DNA of 64,000 bases from Patagioenas fasciata. Taxonomy: Eukaryota > Chordata > Aves > Columbiformes > Columbidae. The translations under genes and the position numbers were made by a program. Numbering within the stretch: the stretch's first letter is position 1; the number at the start of each line of letters is the position of its first letter. The stretch spans positions 32,856,867 through 32,920,866 of the forward strand of contig NC_092525.1 in the NCBI RefSeq assembly GCF_037038585.1, written 5' to 3'. The notes below the pieces were generated by a model. That model worked only from the letters and a program-made list of their open reading frames with translations. It did not search any database and was not told the origin of the DNA. Shown here one piece after another: positions 61,436 through 64,000 of this stretch.

Positions 61436-63181
61436 CTGTTAATTCCTGCCAACCAACTTTCTTTGCTACTTTATAACTCCATCTTAAAAATTATACAGAG
61501 CCATCTTACCACTTTTTCTGAAGTCACTTCACTATTACACTTGTCCTCAAACAGCTGGCACAGCAGTCTCTATGTTAAAAGCATGGTGACCTTTGGAGGC
61601 CTTGCAAGCCAGCCTGTTAAGCTTGCCACAACTCTTTTCCAGCTTCTGAATTTCCTGGTTTGAAAACATCACTCTCTCCTTAGGTTGTTCTTCTGCTGAA
61701 AAAAAAAAAGGGTACTCTATCTTACAATACGAGAATTACTGTTTTAGATGAAAAAGCAGTTTCTTCCCCTTCTAATTACATCCACAACTCCAAAATGTGC
61801 TTACCAGTTCTTCTATTTTGTTTGCAATAACACAAAGTCAGTCACTCAACGTACAATATGGCCATCTAAAAATGGAATGGAGATTTGAGGGATAGGACCT
61901 CGTTCTTAGCAAGTACATCTGTATTTTGAAACAAGAGGAGCAGCCATGATGCTGTGCATGGTAAGTAGTGCATGTTGTCACCTTGCAGCTCAGCAAAGTT
62001 TTCCAAGTGATGGCAGGAACGACAAAACTTCTGCTGGCTATTCCTGATATACACAGACAATCTAGTTTTCATGAGTTTTCAACTAGTGGCTACACAGGTG
62101 GCCAATCTGTTTCATTCTGTTCTTATCAATAAAGGACTGTAAATTCACAAAAGACAGAGCATCATCTGAGATGAGCAGGAGACATGGCAAAAGGCAGGAA
62201 GGCGAGCTGCTCACAAACACCATCACCTGCCTTTCACCCCAGCTGCTCGCCTGAGCAGGGCTTTCATTTGGCAGAGGTAGAAATAAGGTGGTGTGTTGCT
62301 TGGTCAGCCCAAGATAGAGCCTGTGTCAGTCAAATGTGGTGCCTGGTAACATGGTGTCTTCATACTCAGATCCCAACTCAGCAGCTCGCCAGGTACCACC
62401 ACTGAGGTGTTGAGTGCCTTCAGAGCTTTAGAGCCAGAGGGCTGGGGGGTGATTAGTCTGTGACTGAATTAGTCCATTTCATCTACTTGGCTCTTCCTAT
62501 TTTCTTAATTTCGCACTTTACTACTTCTAGGATCTCTACCTGTTCTGCTCACCCTTGTTTCCACAAAGACTAAATGCTAAGCATGGAGGCTGAATGGGAA
62601 ATAAAAATCAAAAACCTGTCATAACCAGAATTAGCCGGGTAACACTAGAAGCAGCTTTCAGCTGCTATGGCTTGTCCAGCCCAGCTCACTGGAATTATTT
62701 CCCATCCCTTACATTTCAGTCTGTTATTTCTTTCTTCAAATCGTGCCTGAAAACACTTCTTCTCTCTTCAGATCTTGATTGGCTTTCCCAGTGAAATGGA
62801 TGTGGCTCTGTGTGCAAACGGCATGACACAAAACCTCAAGTGTCCTACCTGCATCTAGGAAAATTGTGGTCTTTGAAGAAATGGAAGCCAGTTATCTTCA
62901 GAGTGCTTAGCTGTACCTGTGCTAGCACTTAACCTTCACTTCCCCAGCCCCACAGTTACAACAGTTAGAGCTTACTGATTTTGTTATTCCTTCAGAAGAA
63001 GTTGTCTTAAAATAGCCCAGCCACAAGGGCATCATGAGGTGCACAGCTGGGCAGAGCTTTCTGAGCAGCAGGAGAAAAAGAAAGAACATATGCAAGACCA
63101 AAATGCTCGGAGCCTGCAAATGACTGATCTCCAGTCATTCAAATGGCTGAAGATTAAGGACTCGTCCAGCTAGACCATTTC

Positions 63182-63247
63182 AAAAAAAAAAAAAAAAAAA
63201 ATTGAAGAAGACCACGCAAAAACAGCAGAAAAAAAAGGGGGGGGGGG
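63182..63247. repeat. Poly(A) run followed by A8/G11 run
   Basis: Twenty A (63182-63201), then 27 mixed bases, then eight A running into eleven G (63237-63247). I see no retroposon body upstream. Run lengths of this kind are easily mis-assembled. Confidence 0.75.
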
Positions 63248-64000
63248 TAAGAGAATAATATATAATTTGTCTCTTACATGATGCATCTTCTCTCTGTCTT
63301 CCTATTTTCCCATGGAGCAAAGAAAACACCAGTCACTCTGTAGAAGACTAGAGTAGAGAAAGATTATTTAAAAAGGCAGATCCTTAATCAGAGACCTAGA
63401 GGTACTTGGAGCTCTTTTCCCATCTCAACAACTGCACCAGGGCTGCTGTGTTTGTGCCTGGGAGCCTGGGGAACCCAAGCTTGCCAACACAGCCCTAAGA
63501 AAAAGTTGAGTTTGCTTGAAATGGCTAGATTAATCTTTTCACTTTGACTGCAGCAGCTTCTGCTAGTTACATGTACATATTACAGATCAAACAAAATCAA
63601 TTGCTCTGTTCTAGAGACTCTACCCAAGGGAAAACACAGCGACAACATGATGTAACTCCACCTCTGAAATCCTCCTGCCAATACTTTTTCAAACACAACG
63701 ACAATAAACCAAAGTATATCAGTTTCTAAAGCTCCTACAATTAGATACCCACTGTCAGTTTAGCATCTCACTATCCACTCCATTTTAACATGACATGCCA
63801 GAAGGATCACAGGTATTCCCGTGAATCTTATCCACAGCTGCCGTGGCAGTCAGTGTATTCATTTAAAACCTGCTTCATTTCCTACTGCAAAGACATATAT
63901 GAGGGAGGAGAATTGCACATCTGTACACTGACAGGGAAGCAGGTTATTGTAATCTCCAAATCTTTCTGTGTTCTCTGTGTTTACCTTGAATATAAATTAA

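Larger units (their letters stand above)
58211..64000. other. Upstream intergenic DNA, no gene seen
   Basis: Beyond a small GC-rich shoulder at 58.36-58.44 kb the sequence is AT-rich and has no recognisable exon. The GC-rich patch at 60.9-61.2 kb gives short Ala/Pro-rich frames on both strands, which argues against real coding. A perfect minus-strand donor (GGAG/GTAAGT) at 59549/59548 could belong to an alternative upstream LRRC8D exon. Conserved vertebrate order predicts LRRC8C further right, but no LRRC8C coding sequence is inside the window. Confidence 0.55.

Noticed and set aside
63182-63247. Poly(A) run considered as the tail of a processed pseudogene or SINE
   Set aside because: No gene-like or SINE-like body and no target-site duplication could be seen beside it.
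1-64000. CRISPR arrays, bacterial operons, endogenous viral genes or another novel multi-gene system
   Set aside because: No regularly spaced repeats, no clustered coding frames and no retroviral protein motifs were seen. The window is an ordinary avian locus with one gene.

Overview
The window looks like nuclear DNA of a bird. The evidence is one unmistakable vertebrate gene (an LRRC8D orthologue), a 5'-truncated CR1 LINE of the type that dominates avian genomes, a low repeat load, AT-rich introns and one vertebrate-style CpG island. The species cannot be named from the sequence. No bacterial, viral or plasmid gene organisation is present, and nearly all the short open reading frames are chance frames in non-coding DNA.

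The only protein-coding gene I can support is LRRC8D on the minus strand. It encodes a subunit of the volume-regulated anion channel (VRAC). All 856 codons lie in one exon (9201 down to 6631), and a strong splice acceptor ends two bases before the ATG, so the upstream exons are non-coding. A CpG island at about 57.2-58.2 kb is the likely promoter, which makes about 48 kb (9.2-57.7 kb) the 5' UTR intron region. In it I see two acceptor/donor-bounded candidate non-coding exons, at 36.26-36.42 kb and 46.28-46.42 kb. The 3' UTR runs leftwards from 6630, with candidate poly(A) signals at 5514-5519 and, more distally, 3351-3356.

Layout: 1-3.3 kb, sequence downstream of LRRC8D with no gene seen; 3.3-6.6 kb, 3' UTR; 6.6-9.2 kb, LRRC8D coding exon; 9.2-57.7 kb, introns with small tandem duplications, an old LINE scrap (about 28.2 kb), a clear CR1 (39.67-40.53 kb) and alternating purine-pyrimidine tracts; 57.2-58.4 kb, CpG island; 58.5-64 kb, upstream intergenic DNA. 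In other vertebrates LRRC8B, LRRC8C, LRRC8D and ZNF326 are adjacent and co-oriented. This predicts LRRC8C to the right and ZNF326 to the left, both outside the window.

I found no convincing undescribed system. The most interesting testable point is conditional. If the 36.3 kb exon is real, an ATG in it with a strong Kozak context would be in frame with LRRC8D through the splice junction, adding 43 residues to the N-terminus. The same exon also carries a start-stop (ATGTAG) element.
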